This document shows positions 52,518 through 62,308 of a stretch of DNA of 64,000 bases, in pieces (position 1 is the first letter of the stretch; the number at the start of each line of letters is the position of its first letter). Source of the DNA: Cercophora sp. LCS_1 (lineage: Eukaryota > Ascomycota > Sordariomycetes > Sordariales > Lasiosphaeriaceae). A program made the position numbers and the translations under genes. Location of the stretch: the NCBI GenBank assembly GCA_036250225.1, contig JAPZLL010000011.1, positions 558,001 through 622,000 of the forward strand. Direction: 5' to 3'. The notes below the pieces were generated by a model. The model was given only the letters and a program-made list of their open reading frames with translations. It did no database searches and had not been told where the DNA came from.

Positions 52518-54188
52518 CTAATACCTTCCCTCCTCCTCAGCCGCAAACCGCCTCCACATGATGCCGAAGTGCTCAGGCTTGACCCGATCGATATACCCCT
52601 GCTCCTTGAGCACGTCGAGCGACATCTTGGCATACTTGACAGCATTCTCCTGATCCCTCAGCACAAAATAAATCCGTGCCATGTTTTCATACTGCTCCGC
52701 GTACATGGGGAACAGCTCCTCGGTCGGAATCAAGTTGATAATCTGCCGCGTGATACGAAGTGCTTGATATCTGTATTTTTTGCACGTACACACACAAAGA
52801 ATTGTGTGTGTGATGGACGTTAGACCACTAGAACTCTTTTTTCTATTTCGAAAAGGGGGAGGGAGGTGGGGGAAGAGAGACACGACGAGAAAAGTTGGTA
52901 CAATTCGGAAAAAAAAAAAAAAGGAAAGAATGAAAGAAGGAAAGACATACGCTCGGCCAGCTTGGAAAGCATCGATTGCTTGGTCGCGGAGTTGCTCAAT
53001 CTGCTCGCGGCGGGCGTCGGACTGGGCGATTTCCGCGGCCGGAGCGGTGCATAGCGAGCATTGGCATTCAAAGCCCCAGAGTTTGAGGGCCTCACGGCGG
53101 GCGGCGGTGGTTTTGCCGAGGGTTATATCTAGTTTGATGAGTTTCATCTGTTAGGAATGCTCCGTTTCCACGTCCTCGAAAAAAAAAATAGGGGTGGACA
53201 GGGGATGAGAATTACAGGATATGGTTATTTCTTCGCCAGGGGCGATATCCTTGGCTGCCCCAACCGAGACGAGTTGAAGAGATTTGGGGTCGAAACGGGT
53301 GAATGCGCTGAAAGGGAGGTTAGTTTCCAGGTTCTTTTTGGTGACAAGACTGAAGGAAGGAAAACGGGAGATGGGAGGGGGCTTGTTTACTTTGGTTTGC
53401 ATGCGTGGTTGATCCGCTAGTTTAGTTTTTCCAACCATGTCAGTCTCGAGGACAAGAAAATCAAATGCAAAGCGCCATGACATAATTACCGAGACGAGGG
53501 GATACAAGGCCATATGCGGTTCCTCTCCCAGCACGCTGTGGAAGGCGTTTGTCCTCAGGACGTTTTCAATCGGATTGTTTGCCATATCGTTGCTCTGGCC
53601 CAGGGCGAGCACGCTTTCCGGATCTGCGAGCTGGTTGACTGCCACTTGGAGCAGCTTGTAGCCGTTTTCCGCAGGCACTTCGGTGGCGAAGGAGACGTCA
53701 ATAAGTAGGGCTGCGTAGTCGGCCATGATTTGCTCGTAGCGCTTGATGTGGCGCGTGGCAACGACGCCCTTTCCCTTGCCGGGGATGTCCACGATCTTGA
53801 AGGGCCCGTCGTTTCCCGAGAAGTCGAGGTACTCGTTGAGAATGCCCACATTGTCTGTGGCTACCTCTGGCTTTGCGAGAACGCTGAGCCCTCGTTTGCC
53901 GTGTCTTGAGTTGGTGTAGACGCAGTACTTCCTGTCCGGGTCAGCGGCAGAGACATCGCAGACAGGGACGTGTGTCCACGGCGAGTATTTGGCTGGGACT
54001 GGGCCGACTGTGTCGTCTACGGGTGGGTAGCAGATGCCATAGACGGAAAGAGAAGGGTGTTGCAGGACGGGAGGCACCGCAGCCGAACACTCGGCAGCGG
54101 TGGCGCGGACTGTTCCCGGGAAAAGGGCAAGCAGGAGCGCAGGGAAAAGCGACCTGACTTTGTCGTGTGATAACATGGCTAGGGACAT
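52518..54188 (-). CDS. SET-domain protein with a signal-peptide-like N-terminus
   Basis: A putative lysine methyltransferase of the fungal SET5/SMYD-like type. The spliced protein is 415 residues from exons 54188-53490, 53416-53391, 53307-53216, 53128-52951 and 52770-52518, with introns of 73, 83, 87 and 180 nt. Splicing assembles the SET core: FKIVDIPGKGKGVVATRHIKRYE at the start of the domain, RINHACKPNAFTRFD (the NHxCxPN pattern, split between exons 2 and 3), then GEEITISY. The post-SET cysteines follow in WGFECQCSLC. A helical tail like a tetratricopeptide pair closes the protein. Residues 5-33 (MLSHDKVRSLFPALLLALFPGTVRATAAEC) look like a cleavable signal peptide, which is odd for a nuclear or cytosolic enzyme. 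Exon 2 is only 26 nt. The 180-nt fourth intron is rich in simple sequence. Confidence 0.88.
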
Positions 54189-55342
54189 ATCATAATCAAA
54201 CGATCAAAGCCAACCGTATGTGTGAGGTAAACAGCGCAAAGTGAAGCAAGAAGAGGTATGTAGATGACCTGGGTACCAGGGCAAGTTCAGGACACAGTTG
54301 ATTGTCTCGGCGTTGAATTGCATGACATCCAATGACAGCTTCTGAAACCAGCCCAGACAGATCAAGCTTTTGCTTGAATGTTGGCGGAAAAGGATAAAGT
54401 GATTATATCCGCTTGAGGGAGTGAGAGACAGTGGCCCGGAAGCTGGCGAGCTTGGCTGATGGAAATGATGCATGGTCGGTCCACTCAAAATTGTGCGGTT
54501 AAAATGACGGAGGCTCGACAGCAACGACAAGACTGACCACGCAGTCGGTACCATTCCTCGCTCGACTCTCCTAGACAGTCTTCGGAGCCAGGTAACAACT
54601 GTGAGGACAAAGAGGTCTATCACAAACCTTTGTCTGTCTCAGCGTCAACTGAAAACCTCAGTCAGATCGGAGATCATGTCACAACAATGTAGTTTCAAGT
54701 TCCACCCTTTGTGTGTAACTCAACGTCGAGTTGATTTGCGAATCCATGTACGACAAACATCCATATCCTACGACTCGTATTTATCAAACATATACTTCAT
54801 TGCTGTCGTGTGAGGCTTGGCTTCGAGTCTGTCTGCATGGCGGGTCCCGGAGGCATTTGCGGCGGCATGTCTCATGCCCGCACTAGAACCAGAATATACA
54901 GCCCGAAGCGCTCCAGGTGGGAGCAGTAATGACTGGACCTTCTCGCCGGCTGCGTCAACGAGGAATACCGACACAGGCGCCCTCAGATGGCCAACTTGGC
55001 TATGGCACCCTGAAGCCGCCTCAGCTCTGCTATTGACGTTGCTTCAGAGATCTTGCCTAACCAGAATGAAAACAGAAAGTCCTGGAGGTCAAAGCAGTCG
55101 ACTCTGCCTCATTATCGACAGTACCAACAGCCTTTCTTTGAGTTTTGTTTTCATCGACTCAAGAATCCAACCAAGCGTTGTCATCCTCATGTCGATCCAT
55201 GTGTCTCATATCCAAGATATCCGGATCCCTATCCAGCACAGTTTGGATAACCATCTCCAAGCCACAATGCCGCCCGATAAAACAAACGAGACCCATAAAT
55301 CATAGAACGCTCTCCGAAAAACGCCGTACATCCAAACGATCC
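54189..55342. other. Intergenic, SET gene promoter
   Basis: This 1154-bp gap between minus-strand genes has no coding or repeat signal beyond short incompatible open frames. The SET gene promoter lies at its left end and the GH76 3' UTR at its right end. Confidence 0.5.
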
Positions 55343-56894
55343 TTAGTTTTCTTTCCATGGGCCGCTGATCCAGACCAGCCCACCCAACATCGAGGCAAGA
55401 ACGACGGCCGTAAGCACGCCCGCGCCGCCCCTATCTGCGGGGGTGATCGGTCTGAGTGGCTCCAGCACGTTGGGGTTCCCGCCGGCATTAGGGTCGCCAA
55501 TGCTTGTACCGCCCGTCTTGTTGGTCAGCGGCGGGGCATTCCTCACCTCCACCAGCAGTGTGGACAGTGCGGCGAGTGCGCTCATCTGTTGGCCGGCGGG
55601 GCCATTGTCTCTGTCGTTATCGTACGAACCGGTATTCCAACGGAAACCGCACGTGCCGTCGGAAAGACAGCTCTGAACACAACCCTCCGTCGACGAGCGC
55701 AAAACTCGCATTATGTCGGGGCGCGCAAACGGCGCTACCACGGCCGAAGTCGCCATCGCGCGGTGCATATAACCCTTGAAAGAGTGCTGGTCGACGTTGC
55801 ATTGGACCCTGTCTTCCAGTTCGCAGGCACGCTCTATCATGATGCCCTCGGGGAAGAAGTGGTCAACAGTGCGGTTCAGAAGACCGGCAACGCGAGCACG
55901 CCACTTCTCGGCGCCGTTGGTCTTTGTGCGTTGTTAGCAGAGGTAGCACGAGCAGCATGTTGGGGACCAGGTCTCACATAGTTGTACATGATGGCGGCAC
56001 CATGCAACAGAACGGCAGCGTTGGCTGAGAACTGCACCTTGTTGATGTCGGTGCAGTTGGCCTCGACGTGGCCACCGTCGTAGCAGTTGTAATCTCTATC
56101 AATGTATCCCACGGATTCGGTCCAATCCCAGGCCTTGTCGGCCCAGTCACCATAGGTTCCGTTCTCGGTGTACCGGGCAAGCCGCGCAGCGATGTTGAAG
56201 AAGACGCCGTTTGCGACGGTATTCTTGTAGTTGTAGCCCCCGTTCGCATGGGGGATTTGCCAGCGCAAACCACCATTGCAGTCTTCTGTCTCCCAGCGCG
56301 CAGCTTGTGTGTTGAAAACAGCCTGAGCGAGCGCCAACCACTGCGGCTGGTCCGAGGGCGGGTTGGGAAAGTTGGTCTCGGCGGCAAGTATTGCGGCCAT
56401 TCCCCAGAAACCTTGGTCGTCGTTACCAAGCGAGGCCGTCCAGTTTGGCGGCATGAAGCTGTTCGTCGGCGCGCCTGCCTGATAGATTATCGCCCGCATC
56501 GCAACGTCGTTGTAGTCATCGTCTCGTGTGTAGTGCCAATAATCGATCATGGTGCCAAACAGGGCACCAGCCTGCCACCAATAATACGGGCCCTGAGGCG
56601 GCGGGCCCGGAAGGATTCCGAGTGTTTGCCCATATTCTTCGCCTCGGTAGTACGCCATAAGGTTGCGTGCGACAACCTTTGCGGCTCTCGAGATTGATTC
56701 TGGTGAAAAGTTGTCAGTCTCCACGCGCGACGGTCGCGGGGCTCGGAGCGCATGCGCGCTGTCGCCGGTTGCGCAATTGACGCCGACTTACCTGGGGAAT
56801 CAAGGCTCACTTGAAGGCCGGAGCCTTGAGCTCCGACATGGCGGGGTGCAAGAAGCAGCAGCGCGGACGCTGCGAATGCCATCAGCCCGCCCAT
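55343..56894 (-). CDS. GH76 mannan endo-1,6-alpha-mannosidase (Dcw1/Dfg5 type), GPI-anchored
   Basis: A cell-wall enzyme that, in the Dcw1/Dfg5 model, trims the GPI glycan and links wall proteins to glucan. The spliced protein is 467 residues from exons 56894-56792, 56699-55978 and 55921-55343, with introns of 92 nt (GACTGAC branch) and 56 nt (GCTAAC branch). The signal peptide is MGGLMAFAASALLLLAPRHVGAQ. The catalytic Asp pair is in GNDDQGFWG (Asp128/Asp129). Other family blocks are YYWWQAGALFGTMIDYWHYTRD, CNGGLRWQIPHANGGYNYKNTVANG and CTDINKVQFSANAAVLLHGAAIMYNY; the junction to TNGAEKW is in phase. The C-terminus has a hydrophobic stretch (VLTAVVLASMLGGLVWI) preceded by small residues, as expected for GPI attachment. 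Confidence 0.92.
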
Positions 56895-58299
56895 CTCTGC
56901 AAACGAGCGACATTTGCTGAGGGCAGAGTTTCGTTCGCCTTGTAGCGACAAGGGAAGAGGGTGGAAAATCGCGGGGACAGGGAGAAGGGGTAACCTCAGC
57001 CCGGCCGAGCACGCTGAAAGCCTGCTTCCCAATGCGGACGGGTGGCCGGATCCTGGTCGCCGTCCCTCACGGCATCATTGGGCCTGGATGTTTCCCTGCT
57101 TCCCAGCCCTGCATCTCCTTCACCCCTCAGTCTGACACGCAGCAAACCACGTTGTGACAAGGGCCTGCACTAAAGCCCCAAGGGCCCCTCCATTACCTGC
57201 ACCGAATACTCTGAAAAGCCCATAGGTAGATCCAGACGCTTTGCAAGCAAGGACAACCACGTCTATCAGGCCGACGTCCACTGCGAAAATGCTAACCTTT
57301 CGGGCCGCTCCAGTGTCCACCTGGGAGGGTTCCCCTCAAAGCGGAACCCCGTATTCGATGAGCGCCAAGCTGCAACCATTACGGGTATGGTTGCATCGAC
57401 TCCCAGAAGTCAAAACGTAAATAGCGCCTGCTGAGAACCCACTCGACGATTTCAATTTCGCGATGGCGGTTGCTGAGATTCGAAATTCCACCATAGCATG
57501 GGGGTCTGCCTGATTCCCTGCCGTGCCCTTTGGTCGGCAAAATGGGTGGTGGGTAAGATGCGGGAGTCGTGGGGACATCGACGTCATGCACCCAGCCGTC
57601 GACATTTTGACCCTAACCCTGAAAGCAGTTATCATTGTTGCACAGATGGAGAGGTCACCAACAGAAGGCGCGATTAAAGCTGCTTGACGGGTTGTACTCT
57701 TTAGGTGTATTCTCGCGCATTCATTTTGACTCGACTCGTCTGATTTGATGGCTTCTTGGGAAGGTTGGGAGGTCGTGGCTCGGATACAGGACCGACGAGG
57801 ACCTGGGTGGGCAACCTGAGGCAGAACAGGACAGGAGAGGAAGGCGCAAGTCCTACCGAGGGCCAGATACGAATAGTTGTATGTCTGTTTGATGGAGTCT
57901 GTTTGACGGAGTCTGTTTGTCTGCATCTTCAACAGACTTGCGCTAAACCTCCAAGATAAGGAGGCACAGCGCAGGCACGCGCAGTTCGGCATTTGGCAGG
58001 CTGGCAGCCCCCCGCTAAATTACCAACCTCAACGGTTTCTCCCGCCTGGACTAAACAACAATAGAACAGCATACTACCCAGACTGTCCGTTTCAGAGCCT
58101 TCTTCCCGCTGTAGCCAAACGGGCAAACGACCAACCGCCACATCCAATATCTCGTCACTATCGCCCGAGTTCCCAGGACCCCACATGTTTTGGCTCGCCG
58201 AATTTGAGATTTAAGAGTACCTCGTAAGCTCTCCAGAAGGCGGAATCCATGTGATCTCTCAACTAACTTGCGTACCAGGGTATCTTCGCCGTGGAAGCC
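56895..58299. other. Intergenic, divergent promoters
   Basis: This 1405-bp gap lies between the GH76 gene (-) and the basic hypothetical gene (+). A 218-codon minus-strand frame at 57336-57992 lacks protein-like composition and was rejected. No RNA gene found. Confidence 0.5.
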
Positions 58300-59121
58300 A
58301 TGGCGGCTTCCGCTTCTCACCGCAAGCGTCCTGCGGATGGCTACTTTGACGACAGCGAGTCCCCGTCAGAGCTCCAGCTTATGAAAAAGCAGACTTCCAA
58401 GCGAAAGAAGAAGCGAGTGAAGACGCACGGCTCCGAGGAGGTAGCCTTGCAACCGGATTCAGCAAGCCTACGACGTATTGGAGCAGTGCACAGCGCCGAG
58501 AGTCATGATGAGCAGCAGAACTACGGGAAAAAGAAGAACCGAAAGAGCACCAGCGATGAGCGCTCGCGCCAACAGCACAACGAGATAGCAACCGAGAAAG
58601 CCTCGATCCAGAGTGAAGACGAGGCAAAAGTTGGTGACGAATCCAAGGACCTGCCGGACAAGGCCTCTAGACACACAACCAAGGCCACGAGAACTGATGA
58701 CAGTGTACTGGCTGATGTATACGAGAGGCTCATCAGACTGGAGAAGAGACACGAGTGCGACGAAGAGCGGGCCCGTATTCGCCACGAAATAACCTTTTCC
58801 GCGCTCGAAAAGCTCTCTGGCGACCTTTTCAAGCTTTCCGGTTTGGTTGGCAAAGATCTTGAGCGGCAGGCCGCGTCGACCACAGGCGGTGGCAGGGTGG
58901 AAGACAACGGACACAAGACCGAGGCTCTAGGCGAGGCTTCGTCAGTCACATCCCGACCTCGCTCGGAAGAACAGAGACTTTCTGGGAGAGCGACCATGGA
59001 ACGCTGTCTGCAGCATTATATGGATGCCTTGGACAACGCGGTCACAGTCGACGAGGTCAGGGAGAAGGGCAAGGTGGCCGTGCGGTATGCAAAGACATTG
59101 ATGTCGTGGGACTCCTTTTGA
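58300..59121 (+). CDS. Hypothetical basic protein with a helical C-terminus
   Basis: A single-exon frame of 273 residues from the first real ATG at 58300 (MAASASHRKRPADGYF). Lys/Arg clusters (KRKKKRVK near residue 35, KKKNRKS near 77) would act as nuclear localisation signals. Residues 1-140 are polar and disordered. From about 140 on there is a helical, coiled-coil-like segment (DVYERLIRLEKRHECDEERARIRHEITFSALEKLSGDLFKLSGLV), then a disordered linker and a final helix pair (MERCLQHYMDALDNAVTVDEVREKGKVAVRYAKTLM). I do not recognise the family. The consistent hydrophobic spacing of the two helical parts and the long open frame support a real gene. Its stop lies 276 bp before the Zn2Cys6 factor on the same strand. 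Confidence 0.7.
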   Translation: MAASASHRKRPADGYFDDSESPSELQLMKKQTSKRKKKRVKTHGSEEVALQPDSASLRRIGAVHSAESHDEQQNYGKKKNRKSTSDERSRQQHNEIATEKASIQSEDEAKVGDESKDLPDKASRHTTKATRTDDSVLADVYERLIRLEKRHECDEERARIRHEITFSALEKLSGDLFKLSGLVGKDLERQAASTTGGGRVEDNGHKTEALGEASSVTSRPRSEEQRLSGRATMERCLQHYMDALDNAVTVDEVREKGKVAVRYAKTLMSWDSF

Positions 59122-59397
59122 GCGTGTCACAAGTTTCCCCAGCGGGGCGGAGCTTGTTTTTGATCTGGCAGAACGCAGATAGCATGTAGGAAGCTCACCA
59201 GACAACCTTTGCGATGGCTCCTTCCGTGAGAATGTTACGGGGTGACGTCCGGGATCAATCACATGAGCCGTCAATTGCCGCTGCTTTCCCTAGCGCCGGC
59301 CGACCCGCCGGGACAACAATTCGGTGCAGGTTGACCTCGGATTGCGATTGTTGCATTCGGTCATTGATGTCTTTGTCAATCCCTAAACCTCGTTGAA

Positions 59398-61582
59398 ATG
59401 CAAGAAATTGGGACGCGCCGCCTGAGGGTGCGTGTGTCAAATGCCTGCGACATATGCAAGTTGCGAAAGATAAAATGCTCGGGACAGACCCCCTGTAGCT
59501 ACTGCGTCAGGCGGCAACAGCCCGAGGATTGTCACTACACCGCCCAGAAACGACGCCGGAGGCTGACTGACGCTTCCAAGACCACAACTTCCCAAGACCT
59601 CGCCCACTCCCTCTCTGACTCCCGCTCTGCCGACCCCCCCTCAACACCGGCATCATCGTTGACGGGCCCGCCCTTGCCAGCGCCGGTTCCTGTGCCACCC
59701 GTGTCTCACTACCCTGACGCAGTCGAGGAGCACGACGAAACCGAAGTGCCCCGCGAGGCGCGCCTGCTGTGTGACCCGAATGGGAAACTCATCTTCATCG
59801 GCGATTGCGCGCCCCTCTCCTTCTTCCAGACAGTGCGTCGCCTGGTCACATCGCTGGTCGACTCACATGCCTTTGCACCCGAGACAAGCGGTTATTCTGC
59901 CCTAGAGAATGCCTATCCGCGACCTCCCTCCGCCTCTCGAAGCACAGAGCCTCCCGCTGTAGGGGTCGATATCGAGTCTGTCGTGTCGGCGTATCTCGAG
60001 GTCACGCTCGGCTTGGTCGACCTCTTTGACAATGCCCGTTTGCCACAGGATATCGCGGCTTGGGCCAGCCGGTCCCTATCGTTGACGGGGCGATCCGACA
60101 TGACCTCTGCGGTCAACTACCTCGTTCTGGCCATTGGCTGCCAAAAGTCGGACGAAGGGGTCGCCCAGGTCTATTTTGACTTTGCAAAGGATATCGCCTT
60201 TGCAAGCCTTGGGGGAAACTTGGGAATCGGGAGCGTGCAGGCCTTCATCCTTATTACCTTGTACATGCTCGGCGCTTGCCAGATCAACGGCGCATTCCTG
60301 TTCTTCGGGATAGCCGTGCGGGCTGGCTTCTCGATCGGGGTGCACAGGACCGCTGTCAACTCGCGATTCGGCCCTGAAGCCCACCGCCAGAGGGATCGAC
60401 TTTGGAAGAGCCTCCGTGTGGTTGACCTCTTCCTGAGCACGTCCATGGGACGACCACCTGCAACTTCAGATACCGACTGTACCGTGCCATACCGAGAGAC
60501 GGGTGCCGATGGCAAGGAGGTGTTTGACCTCCTCAACGCTTCGGTGCAGATCCTACTCATTGCCGAGACAGTTGTCTTGGAAGTGTACTCGCGGCGCAAA
60601 ATCTCGCCCCGGTTGACTGAGGGCATCTCCCGTGAACTCCGAGACTGGTCAACACGGTGGCTGCCACCCCTCAAAGACGCTGTAACTGGCGAGCAAGCGT
60701 CTCACTCCCCGGCAGTGGCCAACGGCGCCTGCCAGGTCCTGGCGTCGTACTACTACGCCGTCATTCTTGTTTCTCGCCCGTTTCTGATGGTTGAGCTGCG
60801 CCGGCGCCTGTCCGACCGACCGCCGCACAGTCACGGAGCATCCTCCGGACAGTCCAAGCTTGCCGATGCATGCATTGACGCGGCCGTTTTGATGGTAGAG
60901 TCAGTCCAAGGACTGATAGAACGGGGGGTCATGTCACGACGTGTCCCCGTAATAATGTGAGTGTTCATGAAAGCGTGTCACCAAGACTCGTTAAAAACCT
61001 GACACAACCAATAGCTCGTGGATTTTCGCGTCCTCGCTGGTTCTGGGCCTTGGATTGCTTGGGGGATTCGGTCGAATCATTGAGAAATACTGCCGCGCTT
61101 CCATTTCTGCTCTCGAGTACTTCGGCGAGGCCGACGGACACGCAATGCAGTACTCCCTCATTGCAAAGTCGCTGCTCACAACAGTTCTCGGGTACCTGGA
61201 GAAAAGGGAAATAGAGGAGAGATCAAGAAGAACCGAGAGCTCATCCCAGCTGTTTGGGTTGGTTCCTCAAACTGCCCGCGATGCTCAGGGTCTGGGATCG
61301 CCGTTTGGCGGACAAGACGGCTTGTATCTCAAGGAAAGTGTCACAGGATCGAGTGCAGACAAGGGGGAGCGGGCCTTTTCCGTGGAGGGCCGATCAGAGC
61401 AAAGCTTTGACTTTGAGGCATGCGTTCTCGAACTTGCGGACTCGTTCTCCATAACACCAGACTTTTCTCTCATGGTCGAGTCACTTGGGCTCGAAGGCGA
61501 CCAAACCTTTGGTTCCATGAACCTGTTTCCGTTGCTTGACGCTGACGGCCATATCGACTTGGCAAACTTTCTACAGGAATAA
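59398..61582 (+). CDS. Zn2Cys6 fungal transcription factor
   Basis: A nuclear DNA-binding regulator. The spliced protein is 708 residues with one 58-nt intron at 60957-61014 (CCTGACAC branch). The binuclear cluster is at residues 17-45, CDICKLRKIKCSGQTPCSYC followed by Cys45, and continues into the basic QKRRRR segment. The middle region matches the fungal transcription-factor regulatory domain: VNYLVLAIGCQKSDEGVAQVYFDFAKDIAF, QAFILITLYMLGACQINGAFLFFGIAVRAGFSIGVHR and RLWKSLRVVDLFLSTSMGRPPAT. After the intron, SWIFASSLVLGLGLLGGFGRI and a polar tail end in DADGHIDLANFLQE, a pattern common at the acidic C-terminus of this class. The target genes cannot be told. It is not flanked by an obvious pathway cluster. 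Confidence 0.93.
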
Positions 61583-61768
61583 TCAACAGACAACTGCCTG
61601 TGTCCATTGCAGAGAAGGCCCACACGACGTGGTTATTATATTGTGCACCCATCTTTCACACTAATATTGTGCAATGGAATGCAGGATCAAGCCCCGAGGG
61701 CGTAATCCCGAAACAATAAAATCAGTTACAGGCAATGAGTTGCTTCTCTCCGCCGTCCAATGCCCACA

Positions 61769-62308
61769 TCAGGTTCTTGCTGATGCCGTATCTCCTCTCA
61801 TCGTAGTACCCCCATCCCCCGACCGGCCCTCTCCATCTCCATCAGCCCCCGACCCCTCCGCCTTTAGTTTCATCTCAGACCCTGGTTTAAGCTCACGAGG
61901 CACCCAAGCCCTCCTCCGCCCGTCCCGAAAGAAGACGAAGACACTCTCGCCGAGCGTGTGGTCCCGGATACCCCACCGCTCTCTCACTTCCACCTCGGCG
62001 ACGGTAAACTTGCGGAGAACGCGATTCTCAAGCTGGGCTGGTGTAAAAAGCTCCTCGGCGTAGGCGGACTCGACTTCGTCAACCTGGGACGTCTTTGGCA
62101 CGTTGTCGCCGCGGTTGAGGAATCCAGCGACGTCTTCGTCCGTCTTGAACATCATGTCGCTGTCTTGACCGATGATGATGGGACACTTTGGCGTCTCTCG
62201 GTTGGGATCGCCAGCCTCTCACCATACTTTGGCGCTCCATGGCGCGGCACGTCTTTGCCGTTGTTCCATGGCGGAATGTGCGATGGCGCGTCGGAGGTCT
62301 TCCGCCAT
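61769..62308 (-). CDS. Small hypothetical protein
   Basis: The model is 165 residues from exons 62308-62228 and 62185-61769, joined across a 42-nt intron (GTATGG start, GCCAAAG end). The protein reads MAEDLRRAIAHSAMEQRQRRAAPWSAK, then CPIIIGQDSDMMFKTDEDVAGFLNRGDNVPKTSQVDEVE and a folded-looking segment (LFTPAQLENRVLRKFTVAEVEVRERWGIRDHTLGESVFVFF). A Gly/Asp/Ser-rich tail follows. The second exon alone is also an open frame from 62155. No known domain was recognised. The intron is shorter than others here, so the first exon is less certain than the second. The gene is convergent with the Zn2Cys6 factor; the stops are 186 bp apart. Confidence 0.6.

Noticed and set aside
57336..57992. 218-codon minus-strand frame
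   Set aside because: No recognisable sequence, no consistent hydrophobic pattern; lies in the divergent gap between two genes.
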